The notes under the pieces are model-generated. The model saw nothing but the letters and a program-made list of their open reading frames with translations. It had not been told where the DNA came from and searched no databases. 64,000 nt of DNA from positions 62,001 through 126,000 of the forward strand of contig NZ_BMMH01000006.1 of NCBI RefSeq assembly GCF_014645735.1. The letters run 5' to 3'. The position numbers and the translations under genes were made by a program. This document shows positions 25,838-34,147 of the stretch, in pieces (the stretch's first letter is position 1; each line of letters begins with the position of its first letter). The DNA comes from Nocardia jinanensis. GTDB taxonomy: Bacteria; Actinomycetota; Actinomycetes; Mycobacteriales; Mycobacteriaceae.

Positions 25838-26431
25838 GGCGATCATCACGCGCTGCGCCATACCGCCGCTGAAACTGAAGGGCGCCGTATAGACGTTGTC
25901 GAATGCGGTGCGCAACAGCGATCCCCAGCTCGCCTGCGGCGGTGTCACGCCGAGACCGAGGAAGCCGAGGTTCGCCTCGGCGATCATCGCGATGCCGAAG
26001 AGCAGGCTGACCTGGACCAAAACGGGCGGGAAGGTATTGCGCAACACGTGGACGAACATGATGCGCAGCGGCCGGCAGCCGATGGCGACCGCCGCCTCCA
26101 CGTATGTTTCCGAGCGCACCGCCATCGTGGCACCGCGAACGATGCGGAAGATCGAGGGCGAGAACACGATGCCGATCGCGAACATCGACGTCGCCATGGT
26201 CACGCGGGTGGCGTCGACGAGCCGGCTGAACTGGTCCCGGCCGAGAGCATCGGTGCCCAGCCAGAATTCGCCGTTCGGCGAGACGAGGGCATGGCGCAGG
26301 TTCAGCGCATTGGGTTCGGTACCCACGATGAACGGTCCGGCCACCACGACAATAGTGATGAAGGCGAGGAACACCAGGGCGCACAGCGTCACCCGGTCGC
26401 GGCACAGTGCGCGCACGACCGCCACGACCAC
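25838..26431 (-). pseudogene. Oligopeptide ABC permease (DppC-like) remnant joined to ATPase fragment
   Basis: The minus strand starts with a DppC/OppC N-terminus (helix LCALVFLAFITIVVVAGPF, then GEFWLGTDALGRDQFSRL). It jumps from TRVTMATSMFAIG directly to IVFSPSIFRIVRGATMAVRS, losing the central membrane helices of the permease. It resumes with YVEAAVAIGCRPLRIMFVHV and ANLGFLGLGVTPPQASWGS. At TAPFSF it joins SGGMAQRVMIA, the ABC signature of a DppD-type ATPase, and similarity then ends at 25838. At least two deletions have fused neighbouring genes of a former peptide transporter. It cannot make a working permease. Confidence 0.78.
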
Positions 26432-26457
26432 GGATAGGTCGGCGAAAGCGCACCTTC

Positions 26458-26473
26458 ACATAGAACACTATGT
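26458..26473. promoter_or_regulatory. Palindromic operator ACATAG-n4-CTATGT
   Basis: ACATAGAACACTATGT has perfect six-base arms, followed at 26475 by ATACTAAGTTAGGTAGATC. It lies 61 bases before the ATPase remnant and upstream of the crotonase gene at 26790. The reverse strand closely matches the perfect palindrome at 50993-51008, including a nearby ACCTA element. Confidence 0.6.
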
Positions 26474-26533
26474 ATACTAAGTTAGGTAGATCACGCAACC
26501 CCCGGTTTGTTTCCCGACCCGAAGTGGAGCACC

Positions 26534-26764
26534 ATGCCCCTGCTCGACGTCCGCTCCCTGTCGAAAACCTTCCCGCACGGCTCCGCATCACGGCCGGCGG
26601 TCGACGATGTGTCGTTCACCTCGAACCAAGGCGAAACCCTCGCCCCGGTAGGCGAATCAGGCGCCGGCAAGTCCACCACGGGGCCGTCGCTGATCGTGTG
26701 TGACGAGCCCGTCGCGACCCTGCTGTCGGCCATCCCCGAGATGCCCGAGACCGCAGTGGCCTGA
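26534..26764 (+). pseudogene. Oligopeptide ABC ATPase remnant, Walker A fused to Walker B
   Basis: A 76-codon fragment. It opens like a DppF/OppF ATPase ([18 protein letters not shown], then [14 protein letters not shown]), has a Walker [10 protein letters not shown], then jumps to [11 protein letters not shown], the Walker B region. The ~100 residues between them, with the Q-loop and signature motif, and the whole C-terminus are gone. It still has an ATG and a ribosome site, and its stop is 26 bases before the crotonase start, so it now serves at most as a short leader gene. Confidence 0.78.
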
Positions 26765-26789
26765 GCGCACCCCGGAGAGAAGCACCGCG

Positions 26790-27539
26790 ATGACAGTACG
26801 AGAAACCATCCGGGGGCGAGTACTCGTCGTACACCTGGAGCGCGAAACGAAACGCAATGCCATCGACCGCGCGATGGCCGAAGGGATCGGCGCCGCCCTC
26901 GACCGGCTCGATGACGACGACCGATTGTGGGTCGGCATCATCACGGGGACCGATTCGGTATTTTCGGCGGGGTCGGACCTGAGCAGTGGCGGTGACGCGA
27001 AGACCGACCGCGGAGGCGAATACGGGCTGATCCGGCGTCAGCGCCGAAAGCCACTGATCGCAGCGGTCGAAGGCCCTGCCCTGGGCGGGGGATTCGAGAT
27101 CGCCCTCGCGTGCGATCTGGTGGTGGCCTCGACCACGGCCCGGTTCGCCCTGCCGGAAACACGGCGCGGTGTGGTCGCGACGTCGGGAGCGTTGTTCCGG
27201 GCGGTGCGGACTCTGCCACTGCCTGTCGTCAAAGAACTTCTCATCACCGGCGCCGGCCTGTCCGCCGAACGAGCCCACCACTTCGGCCTCGTCAACAGGA
27301 TCGCGGAGCCGGGCACCGCACTCCGCGAAGCGCTCGTTCTGGCCGACGATATCTGCGAATCTTCACCTGTCGCGGTCCGTCAGACCCTCGCGGCGCTCGC
27401 GGACCAGTACGCGGTCGCGGACGAAATCGGTTGGGCGGCAACCGCACGAGCAATCGACGCGATCATGACCTCGGAAGATCTCCAGGAGGGTGTACAGGCG
27501 TTCTTCGAGCGCCGCAGGCCGGAATGGCGAGGACGATGA
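26790..27539 (+). CDS. Enoyl-CoA hydratase/isomerase (crotonase) family
   Basis: A 249-residue crotonase. The oxyanion-hole part and both acid residues of the hydratase mechanism are kept: ALGGGFEIALACD has the first Glu, and RFALPETRRGVV the second. A (2E)-enoyl-CoA hydratase activity is therefore likely. The ATG at 26790 follows GGAGAGAAG. It lies behind the ABC ATPase remnant and is probably transcribed from the promoter near 26470. A strong hairpin follows its stop. Confidence 0.87.
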   Translation: MTVRETIRGRVLVVHLERETKRNAIDRAMAEGIGAALDRLDDDDRLWVGIITGTDSVFSAGSDLSSGGDAKTDRGGEYGLIRRQRRKPLIAAVEGPALGGGFEIALACDLVVASTTARFALPETRRGVVATSGALFRAVRTLPLPVVKELLITGAGLSAERAHHFGLVNRIAEPGTALREALVLADDICESSPVAVRQTLAALADQYAVADEIGWAATARAIDAIMTSEDLQEGVQAFFERRRPEWRGR

Positions 27540-27542
27540 CGA

Positions 27543-27572
27543 CCGGAGGGTCCGCGGCCGTGGACCCTCCGG
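27543..27572. terminator. Hairpin between convergent crotonase and CoA ligase genes
   Basis: CCGGAGGGTCC (27543-27553) pairs exactly with GGACCCTCCGG (27562-27572). It fills the 40-base gap between two convergent genes and probably ends both transcripts. Confidence 0.75.
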
Positions 27573-27579
27573 CGCATAC

Positions 27580-29205
27580 TTATCGGCTGCCGCCCTTCGG
27601 GAAGTGTTCGGCGCGGAGTTCGGCCTTGCGGATCTTGCCGAGTGCCGTCCGGGGCAGCGCATCGACCACGACGAGCCGCTCGGGTGTCTTCTGTTTCGCG
27701 AGACCGGATTTCGCGAAATGCTCGCGGATGCCGTCGAGATCGATCTCGGTGCCCGGCACCGGCACCACGACGGCGGCGACCACTTCCCCGAACCGGGGAT
27801 CGGGAGCGGCCACGATGGCCGCCTCGGCCACTGCCGGGTGGGTCACCAGTACATCCTCGAGCTGGCCCGACGAGATGGTCTCCCCCGCCCGGATCACGAC
27901 GTCCTTGATGCGATCGGTGATCGTGAGCCGCCCGTCGGCGTCGAGATGGCCGAGGTCACCGGTGCGCATCCAGCCGTCGGCGGTGAATGCCGAGGCGTTG
28001 AGCGTTTCGTCGCGGTACCCGACGAATTGATCGGGCCCGCGCGTGACGACCTCGCCATCGTCTCCGGGCGCCACGTCGGCGCCCGACTCGTCGACGATGC
28101 GCACCCGCACACCGGGAAGTGGCGCACCATCGGTGCCGAGGCGCGCGGGCTCGGGGTCGCTCGCGGTGCCCGAGGTGATGGTGGGTTGTTCGGTCGATCC
28201 GTAGCAGCGGTACGTGCTGATACCGGCAGCCGCTGCCCGGCGGACCAGGTCCTCGGGCACCGTCGCCGCGCCGATGAGGAATTCACGTAGCGTCGCCAGC
28301 TTGCCGGTGACATCTCCGAGGTCGAGCATGCCCATGAGGTGGAAGGGCGTACCCGAGGTCGCGGTGACGCGGTGCCGGGTGACCAGTTCGACGGCCAGCG
28401 CCGGATCCCAGGTATCCATGTAGACGGTGTCCTGACCGTGCAGCAGCGGCCGCAGCACACTGCCCACGCCCGCGATATGCCCGGGCGGGAACGAGACGAG
28501 CTGGACGGCGTCGGCACCGGATCCCAGGTACTGCGGCGCCGACCACTGCTCGGCGAGCAGCGAATTATGGCTGTGCTGTACGCCCTTCGGAGCAGAAGTG
28601 GTGCCGGAGGTGTAGATGAGCAAGGCGATATCGTCGGACCGGACGGCCGGGCGGGTGTACACCGCCGCGGTGGTGACGAACTCGTCCCATCCGACCGCGC
28701 CGGCGGGAACCGTACCGCCGCCCACGACGATCTGTTCCAGGCCGGGTATCCCGGCGTAGGAGGCGACGCGGTCGCCGTATTCGACCGAACGCCAGCGGTC
28801 GAGCTGGACGAGGACCTTGGCACCCGACTGTTCGAGGATGAAGCGGACCTCGTTCGGCCCGTAGATGTGCACGATCGGGACGAGGACCGCACCGGCGAGC
28901 AGTACCGCCGCGTAGGCGATCGATGCCTCGATCCGGTTGGGAAGCTGCACCGCGACGGTATCGCCGGGACGGACGCCACGCTCCTGTAGCGCCGCGGCCA
29001 CCCGCCGCGCCAGCGTGTGGATCTCACCGACCGTCGTCACGAGTTGCGTTCCGCCGGTACCGGCGTATACGACGGTCGCCGCCGCTCCCGCGACACAGCT
29101 CTCGGCGAGCACGTCGGGCCACGTGCGGTCGCTGTAGAAGCCCTCGCGGTACCACATCGCGCGTAACGCGGCGGGATCGTAGGTGGTGATCTCGGGTGCT
29201 GTCAT
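27580..29205 (-). CDS. AMP-forming acyl-CoA synthetase
   Basis: A 541-residue ligase that activates a carboxylic acid with ATP and CoA. The ATP-binding loop is LLIYTSGTTSAPKG (near 185-198). Other family motifs are YGSTEQPT, GWMRTGDLGHLDADG, and the C-terminal LPRTALGKIRKAEL with the adenylation lysine. The ATG at 29205 begins MTAPEITTYDPAALR; an in-frame GTG or ATG further upstream is less likely. It follows a SnoaL-like gene on the same strand. Chain or ring specificity cannot be told. Confidence 0.9.
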   Translation of the reverse strand: MTAPEITTYDPAALRAMWYREGFYSDRTWPDVLAESCVAGAAATVVYAGTGGTQLVTTVGEIHTLARRVAAALQERGVRPGDTVAVQLPNRIEASIAYAAVLLAGAVLVPIVHIYGPNEVRFILEQSGAKVLVQLDRWRSVEYGDRVASYAGIPGLEQIVVGGGTVPAGAVGWDEFVTTAAVYTRPAVRSDDIALLIYTSGTTSAPKGVQHSHNSLLAEQWSAPQYLGSGADAVQLVSFPPGHIAGVGSVLRPLLHGQDTVYMDTWDPALAVELVTRHRVTATSGTPFHLMGMLDLGDVTGKLATLREFLIGAATVPEDLVRRAAAAGISTYRCYGSTEQPTITSGTASDPEPARLGTDGAPLPGVRVRIVDESGADVAPGDDGEVVTRGPDQFVGYRDETLNASAFTADGWMRTGDLGHLDADGRLTITDRIKDVVIRAGETISSGQLEDVLVTHPAVAEAAIVAAPDPRFGEVVAAVVVPVPGTEIDLDGIREHFAKSGLAKQKTPERLVVVDALPRTALGKIRKAELRAEHFPKGGSR

Positions 29206-29313
29206 CTCGGCGCCTCGGTTCGCTTCGGGGTCATGATCTGTCTTCTCCGGCCTGCCGTCCACCGGCGCTGCGAGGCCGTGTGGGCGAGCACGCGTTGTCG
29301 TGGTGCGCGCGGT

Positions 29314-29775
29314 CTACTGCGACCACCGCGCCGCGAGGAACGAACCCGGCGCCGTCGTATCGACCGCCACCGAACGGTGCGCGAGAAGCCAGCGGTCGCC
29401 GACCGGGACGAACACATCCCGGTATCGGCCCCAGTGGTCCGCACCGTCGGGCCCGAACACCACGAAATAGGCACGGGTGTCGATACGCTCGGCAGTGATC
29501 GAATCGAACACCGGATCGGCGACGAAATGTCGCTGGAAGAATTTCGCTCCCGAGCTCGTCCGCGGGGGTTCGGCGGACGCAGTGCCGGCACCGAGCATCG
29601 CGACGATCGCGTCCCGCCCCGTCGCGGTGGACCTGCCCTTGATCTCGAGCGTGCCGTCCGGAGCGAAGCATTCGGCGAGTTCGTTGAGCTTCCCACCGTC
29701 GCCGGCGTGCGCGTACCGGGCGATCGTGTCGCGGACGCCTTCGCGAGCGAGCAGTTCCGTGAGGTCCATCGTCAT
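29314..29775 (-). CDS. SnoaL-like protein
   Basis: A protein of about 153 residues with the SnoaL-like/NTF2 fold: LLAREGVRDTIARYAHAGDG at the start, then ECFAPDGTLEIKG, GRDAIVAML and HWGRYRDVFVPVGDRWLLAHR. The last is typical of the SnoaL_4 group, often found near ring dioxygenases and SDRs. The start could be at 29790 (GTG), 29775 or 29769; no strong ribosome site decides. It is first in a two-gene unit with the CoA ligase. Confidence 0.75.
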   Translation of the reverse strand: MTMDLTELLAREGVRDTIARYAHAGDGGKLNELAECFAPDGTLEIKGRSTATGRDAIVAMLGAGTASAEPPRTSSGAKFFQRHFVADPVFDSITAERIDTRAYFVVFGPDGADHWGRYRDVFVPVGDRWLLAHRSVAVDTTAPGSFLAARWSQ

Positions 29776-29926
29776 AACGCCGTCAGCCACGTGCCGCGCG
29801 GCTTCGGCGCGGACCTGTCACCGGGGCCGGTATCGATCGGGTCCACTTCGGCTCCGTTTCGCTCGAGGTATGCCATGCTCGGACGCGGGTGTTGCCGAAG
29901 CCACACCATCGCTCAGAACAAGTATT

Positions 29927-29942
29927 ACCTATCTAACTAGGT
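29927..29942. promoter_or_regulatory. Operator-like palindrome ACCTA-n6-TAGGT
   Basis: ACCTATCTAACTAGGT has perfect five-base arms. TAACTAGGT is shared with the site at 61110-61118. It belongs to the set of related palindromes in this island. Confidence 0.55.
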
Positions 29943-30040
29943 AGACGGCAAGGTTTCGTCGAACTCGGCCGCATATTCCCGGTACCCATGACATTGCTCG
30001 CGTCGGCGAAGCACTCACCGAGATCTCCGTCGTGCGAAAC

Positions 30041-30066
30041 ATTACACACCAAGTAAGCTATGTAAT
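30041..30066. promoter_or_regulatory. Operator-like inverted repeat ATTACA...TGTAAT
   Basis: ATTACA and TGTAAT are perfect six-base arms 14 bases apart; the right half contains CTATGT. It ends 50 bases before the epimerase ATG, where an operator would block the promoter. Confidence 0.5.
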
Positions 30067-30116
30067 CCTCGCCGCTCCACGAGGCGCAGGCTCGACGAGA
30101 GTCCCGGGAGGACGCC

Positions 30117-31016
30117 ATGAAGGTTCTTGTTTTCGGCGCGGGCGGGTTCCTCGGTTCCGCGCTCGTCCGGCGTTTCGTAGCCGGTGGGCACACCGTGCGC
30201 GGCCTGGTCCGCAACGACGCCGCCGCGGACGCGCTCCGGGCGGCCGGGGCCGAACCCGTGCTCGGCGACCTGCTCACCGACCCCGCGGCCACCGTGGCCC
30301 ACGCGGCCGCCGCCGATATCGTCGTATACGCCGCACAGCTACTGCTCGAGCCCGAACGGCGCACCGTCGAGGCGTTGATCGACACTCTCGCGGGGACCGG
30401 GAAGACGCTGCTCTTCACGTCCGGCACCGGTGTCCTGTCGCAGCGCACCGACGGCGAGTGGAGCGAGGACACGTTCACCGAGTACGACGATTTCACCCCG
30501 TCCAAGTACATCGGCGGTCGCGTCGATACCGAGAATCTGGTGCGGGCCGCGGGTTCGCGCGGTGTCCGCGGCATTGTCGTGCGGCCCGCGATGATATGGG
30601 GTCACGGCCGCTCCCCCATGCTCGACGGCTTCCGCACGTCGATCGAGAAAACGGGCACGGTCTGCTATATCGGCCGCGGCCTGAATCTGTATTCGAACGT
30701 CCACGTCGACGACGTCGCCGAGATCTTCTACCTCGCGGCCGAGAAGGCGCCGGCGGGCGCGCTGTACCACGCGGTGTCGGGGGAAACGAATTTCCGCACG
30801 ATCGCCGAGGCCCTCGCACGCCGGCACGGCGTACCGGCCCGCAGCATCGACCTGTCCGAAGGTGTGGAGATATGGGGCACCTTCGCCGCACTGATCGTCT
30901 TCTCGACGTGCAGCCGCACCCGTGCGCCCCGGTCGCGCCACGAGCTCGGCTGGCAACCGCATCCCGACCGGCTCGATGTGCTGGCCGAGCTCGACCTTCC
31001 GGTGGATGTGACCTGA
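30117..31016 (+). CDS. NAD(P)-dependent epimerase/dehydratase family (extended SDR)
   Basis: A 299-residue extended short-chain dehydrogenase. The nucleotide site is MKVLVFGAGGFLGSALVRRF at the very N-terminus. The usual YxxxK active site appears only loosely, as FTPSKYIGGRVDTENL, so the reaction is uncertain. VVRPAMIWGHGRSPM and SNVHVDDVAEIFYLA are typical of the NAD-dependent epimerase/dehydratase family. The ATG follows GGGAGGAC. Family members act on sugar nucleotides, sterols or hydroxyacyl groups; the catabolic setting favours a redox step on the degraded compound. Confidence 0.8.
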   Translation: MKVLVFGAGGFLGSALVRRFVAGGHTVRGLVRNDAAADALRAAGAEPVLGDLLTDPAATVAHAAAADIVVYAAQLLLEPERRTVEALIDTLAGTGKTLLFTSGTGVLSQRTDGEWSEDTFTEYDDFTPSKYIGGRVDTENLVRAAGSRGVRGIVVRPAMIWGHGRSPMLDGFRTSIEKTGTVCYIGRGLNLYSNVHVDDVAEIFYLAAEKAPAGALYHAVSGETNFRTIAEALARRHGVPARSIDLSEGVEIWGTFAALIVFSTCSRTRAPRSRHELGWQPHPDRLDVLAELDLPVDVT

Positions 31017-31143
31017 CCACCGGCGGCACCGGCCGCCGACGAACGCGAGTGCCGGTAATGCGGAAGGACCCGTCGGACAACAGGATCCGGACGCGCGATG
31101 CCAGGGGAGGTTCGAAAATCCGGACCTGCCCGGCGGAGCGATA

Positions 31144-31893
31144 TCAGGACTTTCCGAGCAGCTTTCGGGTGAGGTTCTGGAACTGCGGCGAGGTCAGCAG
31201 ATGACCCTGGAGGGCGCCGGCCTCGTCGAAGTTCTCGTCCACCGGCCAGGCCGCCCTGCGCGCCAATGCGGCGTAGTCGCCGAGAACGCGGCGATCGATA
31301 TAGGACAGCGCCTCGACGCGAGCGAGCGACGCCGCCAGTGCGTCCGGTTCACCGCGTTCGGCCAGGCCCAGCTCCACCGCTCGATCCGCGGTGATCCGTT
31401 CCGGTGCCGCGAGCAACCGCCACAGTAGATTTGGCGCGATGCGGTGCAGCAGGGCTACGCCACCGGTTCCCGCGATCAGGCCCGCGCGGGCCCACCCTTG
31501 CATGAGAAAGCCCGCGGGGCCGACGAACCGCATATCGCACGCGAGGGCGAGGTCCATACCGAGTCCGACGGCCGCACCGTCCACGGCCGCGATGGTCGGG
31601 ATCGGGCAATCACCGAGCGCGCGCACCATTGCCTGTACGCGGCGGTAGATGGTGCGATGGACCGCCTCGGGCGTCAGCGTACGGCCGAGTTCCGCGAAGT
31701 ACGGCAGGTCGCCGCCCGCGGAGAATGCGCCCTCCCCGGTCAGGACGAGCGCTCGGGCATCGGGCTCGGACCCGGCCGCGGAGATGGCGTCGGACACGAT
31801 ATCGGCGTCGGCGGCCGACAGCGCGTTGCGCTTATCCGTCCAGCGCAGGGTGACGATCACTGCGCCGTCACGGACTTCGGTGGTTACCGGCAT
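31144..31893 (-). CDS. Crotonase family protein with altered catalytic residues
   Basis: A 249-residue crotonase-fold protein. The oxyanion-hole segment is kept (GEGAFSAGGDLPYF and DGAAVGLGMDLALACD), but the first catalytic position is Asp rather than Glu. The second Glu site is replaced in FLMQGWARAGLIAGTGG. It is therefore unlikely to be a standard enoyl-CoA hydratase and could be an isomerase, hydrolase or other crotonase. It starts at the ATG at 31893 behind GGAGA, and is divergent from the SDR gene at 32002 with an operator-like palindrome between them. Confidence 0.82.
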   Translation of the reverse strand: MPVTTEVRDGAVIVTLRWTDKRNALSAADADIVSDAISAAGSEPDARALVLTGEGAFSAGGDLPYFAELGRTLTPEAVHRTIYRRVQAMVRALGDCPIPTIAAVDGAAVGLGMDLALACDMRFVGPAGFLMQGWARAGLIAGTGGVALLHRIAPNLLWRLLAAPERITADRAVELGLAERGEPDALAASLARVEALSYIDRRVLGDYAALARRAAWPVDENFDEAGALQGHLLTSPQFQNLTRKLLGKS

Positions 31894-31937
31894 ATCGTCT
31901 CCGTTCGTATCCGATAGCAGAACCCATCAGATAGATG

Positions 31938-31965
31938 ACATAGTAAACTACGTCTAGCTAGTTAG
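31938..31965. promoter_or_regulatory. Double operator-like site in divergent promoter
   Basis: ACATAGTAAACTACGT (31938-31953) is an imperfect palindrome related to the perfect 16-mer at 50993-51008. CTAGCTAGTTAG follows directly. Together they lie about 37-45 bases from both start codons in the 108-base gap, well placed to control both genes. Confidence 0.6.
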
Positions 31966-32001
31966 CTTGCGAAACCGTCGCAGCACCGAAAGGAAATCCA
32001 G

Positions 32002-32763
32002 ATGCAGATCAACGACAGCATCGCCGTCGTCACCGGCGGCGCCTCCGGCCTCGGCTTGGCCACCACCAAAGCCCTGCTGGCCGAAGGCGCCGTCGTCGTC
32101 ATCATCGACCTGCCCTCCTCCGACGGCGAGGCGGTCGCCAAGGAACTCGGCGACCGGGTGCGCTTCGTCGCCGCGGATGTCACCGACGAGACCGCCGTCG
32201 CCGAGGCCCTCGACGTCGCCGAATCCCTGGGCCCGCTGCGTATCGCGGTGAACTGCGCCGGTATCGGCAATGCCATCAAGACTGTCGGCAAGAAGGGCGC
32301 CTTCCCCCTCGACGCCTTCACCAAGGTCGTCACCGTCAACCTCATCGGCACGTTCAACGTGATCCGCCTCGCCGCCGAACGCATCGCCCGGACCGAACCG
32401 GTCGAGGGCGAACGCGGTGTCATCATCAACACCGCCTCGGTCGCCGCCTACGAAGGCCAGATCGGCCAGGCCGCCTACTCCGCATCCAAGGGCGGGGTGG
32501 TGGGCATGACCCTGCCCATCGCCCGCGATCTCGCGTCCCTGCTCATTCGCGTCAACACGATCGCGCCGGGGCTTTTCAAGACGCCGCTGCTCGGCACCCT
32601 GCCCGACGAGGCCCAGAAATCTCTCGGCGCCCAGGTCCCGCACCCGTCCCGCCTCGGCGACCCGTCCGAGTACGGCGCCCTCGCCGCGCATATCGTCGCC
32701 AACCCCATGCTCAACGGTGAAACCATCCGCCTCGACGGCGCGATCCGGATGGCGCCCCGCTGA
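32002..32763 (+). CDS. 3-hydroxyacyl-CoA dehydrogenase-like SDR (HSD10 type)
   Basis: A 253-residue classical SDR closest in pattern to type-2 3-hydroxyacyl-CoA dehydrogenase/17-beta-hydroxysteroid dehydrogenase 10. The cofactor loop is [18 protein letters not shown], with an acidic IIDLPSSDG after strand 2 that favours NAD. The active site is [15 protein letters not shown] followed by AAYSASKGG. The C-terminal part ends [10 protein letters not shown]. The ATG has AAAGGAAA upstream. It would oxidise a 3-hydroxyacyl-CoA or related alcohol in the pathway. Confidence 0.88.
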   Translation: MQINDSIAVVTGGASGLGLATTKALLAEGAVVVIIDLPSSDGEAVAKELGDRVRFVAADVTDETAVAEALDVAESLGPLRIAVNCAGIGNAIKTVGKKGAFPLDAFTKVVTVNLIGTFNVIRLAAERIARTEPVEGERGVIINTASVAAYEGQIGQAAYSASKGGVVGMTLPIARDLASLLIRVNTIAPGLFKTPLLGTLPDEAQKSLGAQVPHPSRLGDPSEYGALAAHIVANPMLNGETIRLDGAIRMAPR

Positions 32764-33142
32764 AACCCCCGGCGTTCCGCGCCTGCAAGACGTCGGATAC
32801 GTGCGTGATCCGCCGGCGATGAAGGCGGAGCCGCCGAAAACGTCCGTTCCCACGGTCCTACGCAGCGGCGCGAGCTGCTGCGTAGGACATGAGCGGCAAA
32901 CGTAGACACCCGACCGCCCGCAGCCGGTTCTGCCGAAGATGCCCGGGCTGCCGGAAAGACGCAGCCACGAGCGCGCCCGCCGCGCCGACGGCCGACACGG
33001 CCATCGAGTTCGAACCACCACGACACACACCTGCAGCACAGCAGCGGCACCACACCTCGACCACTGGTCCGGTGCAGGACTGCCGAAGAAATCCTCGACT
33101 CTCCGTGCTGAACACCTGCGGTCGATTTCGGGTGCCGAAACT
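32764..33142. other. 379-bp non-coding gap with one hairpin
   Basis: This lies between the convergent SDR and TetR genes. No reading frame here resembles a protein. A perfect 11-bp hairpin lies at 32856-32887. Nothing else was recognised. Confidence 0.5.
32856..32887. terminator. Hairpin downstream of SDR gene
   Basis: TCCTACGCAGC (32856-32866) pairs exactly with GCTGCGTAGGA (32877-32887) over a ten-base loop, 92 bases after the SDR stop. It is a plausible factor-independent terminator without a T-tract. Confidence 0.6.
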
Positions 33143-33793
33143 CTAGCCGACGTCCACGACCGACCTGGTGAGGTCGTCGATGAACTCGTGTACACCGCCC
33201 TGCGGCCACACGTCGCGAACCGACAGGTCGAGCATCAAACGACCGTGCACGGCCGACCATAAGGACAGTGCCGCCTCCCGCGGGGCCATCGTCAGCCGCA
33301 TACCTTCCTCCGCGAGCCACGTCACCGCGACCCGCCAGCGCTCGGCCACATCACCGGAGTTGGCGCCGTCGTCTCCCACCGCCTCCGGGGACACCGTGAA
33401 GATCAACCGGAAGCCGGCCGGGTTCTGCTGCGCGAAATCACAGTAGCTGTGCGCTACCGCCGCGAACCTCGCCGCGGGCCGCAGGCTCGCCGCGTCCTGT
33501 GCCGCTTGATCCATCTGCTCCAGCAGTCGGTCGAACAGGCAGTGCATGGCAGTACGCCCCAGCGTCTCCTTATCGGGAAAGTGCTGGTAAATGGCCGGTG
33601 GCGTGATGTTGGCCTCCTTGGCCACCTCCCGCAGCGACAGCGGAATGGGGCTCATCCGCTCCTCGTCGGCGATCAGCCGGAGCATCGCTTCCAGGATTTC
33701 GGTGCGCAGTCTGCCGCCTTCGCCCCGGGCATTGCGCGACCTGGCAAGACCCGGAGAACCAGACGTACCGGTCGAATCGGCGGATGAGGACAT
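33143..33793 (-). CDS. TetR family regulator of the P450 operon
   Basis: A 216-residue regulator. The N-terminus is Ser-rich (MSSSADSTGTSGSPG); the HTH follows with GGRLRTEILEAMLRLIADE, LREVAKEANITPPAIYQHF and PDKETLGRTAM. The C-terminal domain has FAQQNPAGFRLIFTVSPEA, typical of the WHG-like TetR group. The ATG at 33793 gives a normal length. It is divergent from the ferredoxin-reductase-P450 operon, with an AT-rich gap between, and is the obvious candidate for its repressor. Confidence 0.87.
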   Translation of the reverse strand: MSSSADSTGTSGSPGLARSRNARGEGGRLRTEILEAMLRLIADEERMSPIPLSLREVAKEANITPPAIYQHFPDKETLGRTAMHCLFDRLLEQMDQAAQDAASLRPAARFAAVAHSYCDFAQQNPAGFRLIFTVSPEAVGDDGANSGDVAERWRVAVTWLAEEGMRLTMAPREAALSLWSAVHGRLMLDLSVRDVWPQGGVHEFIDDLTRSVVDVG

Positions 33794-33869
33794 GCTTCCC
33801 AGGTTCGCACAACGCAAACCTGAAGCGAACATGACGCACACAACAGATGCCAACCGGAGAATCGCCTTT

Positions 33870-33915
33870 TCAACCAAACTAAACACTTGTAAATTTATAT
33901 ATGGAAAGTTAAAGA
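33870..33915. promoter_or_regulatory. AT-rich divergent promoter of tetR and P450 operon
   Basis: The 159-base gap contains a strikingly AT-rich block, AACTAAACACTTGTAAATTT at 33877-33896, then ATATATGG and AAAGTTAAAG. It does not match the ACATAG/CTATGT palindromes elsewhere in the island. It probably holds the promoters and the operator of the local TetR protein. Confidence 0.5.
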
Positions 33916-33952
33916 CGGGCCGGCGTATTCCGACCCCTACCAGGGAGAACCC

Positions 33953-34147
33953 ATGCAGATATTGATCGAAGAGGACAAGTGCTGCGGCGCCGGACAGTGT
34001 GTACTGGCCGCCCCGGAGGTCTTTGATCAGCGCGACGAGGACGGCGTCGTCGTACTGCTCGACGCCGAGCCCGGTGCGGATCAGTACGAAAACATCCGCA
34101 ACGCAGCCGCCATCTGCCCCGCCGCGGCCATCGAGTTGCGGGAATGA
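33953..34147 (+). CDS. Single-cluster ferredoxin for P450
   Basis: A 64-residue ferredoxin that would carry electrons from the reductase to the P450. Cysteines lie in CCGAGQC (Cys10, Cys11 and Cys16) and in AAICPAAAI near the C-terminus. The spacing C-x2-A-x2-C with a later CP fits the group of [3Fe-4S] or variant ferredoxins that partner actinobacterial P450s; the middle ligand position is Ala and an extra Cys follows Cys10. The ATG follows AGGGAGAA, and the stop overlaps the reductase start (ATGA). Confidence 0.88.
   Translation: MQILIEEDKCCGAGQCVLAAPEVFDQRDEDGVVVLLDAEPGADQYENIRNAAAICPAAAIELRE

Larger units (their letters stand above)
29791..30116. promoter_or_regulatory. 326-bp divergent promoter region with two palindromes
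   Basis: This gap separates the SnoaL/CoA-ligase unit from the epimerase gene. It contains no convincing gene. Two AT-rich palindromic blocks, at 29927-29942 and 30041-30066, probably carry promoters and operators for the two directions. Confidence 0.6.

Noticed and set aside
25622-26431. A complete minus-strand permease gene of about 269 codons
   Set aside because: Only parts match a permease; the central helices are missing, and the last third is antisense to an intact TetR gene and to the ligase remnant.
33870-33915. The P450 gap AT-rich block as another member of the ACATAG/CTATGT operator set
   Set aside because: It shares AT-richness only; neither palindrome half-site is present, and a local TetR gene explains it.
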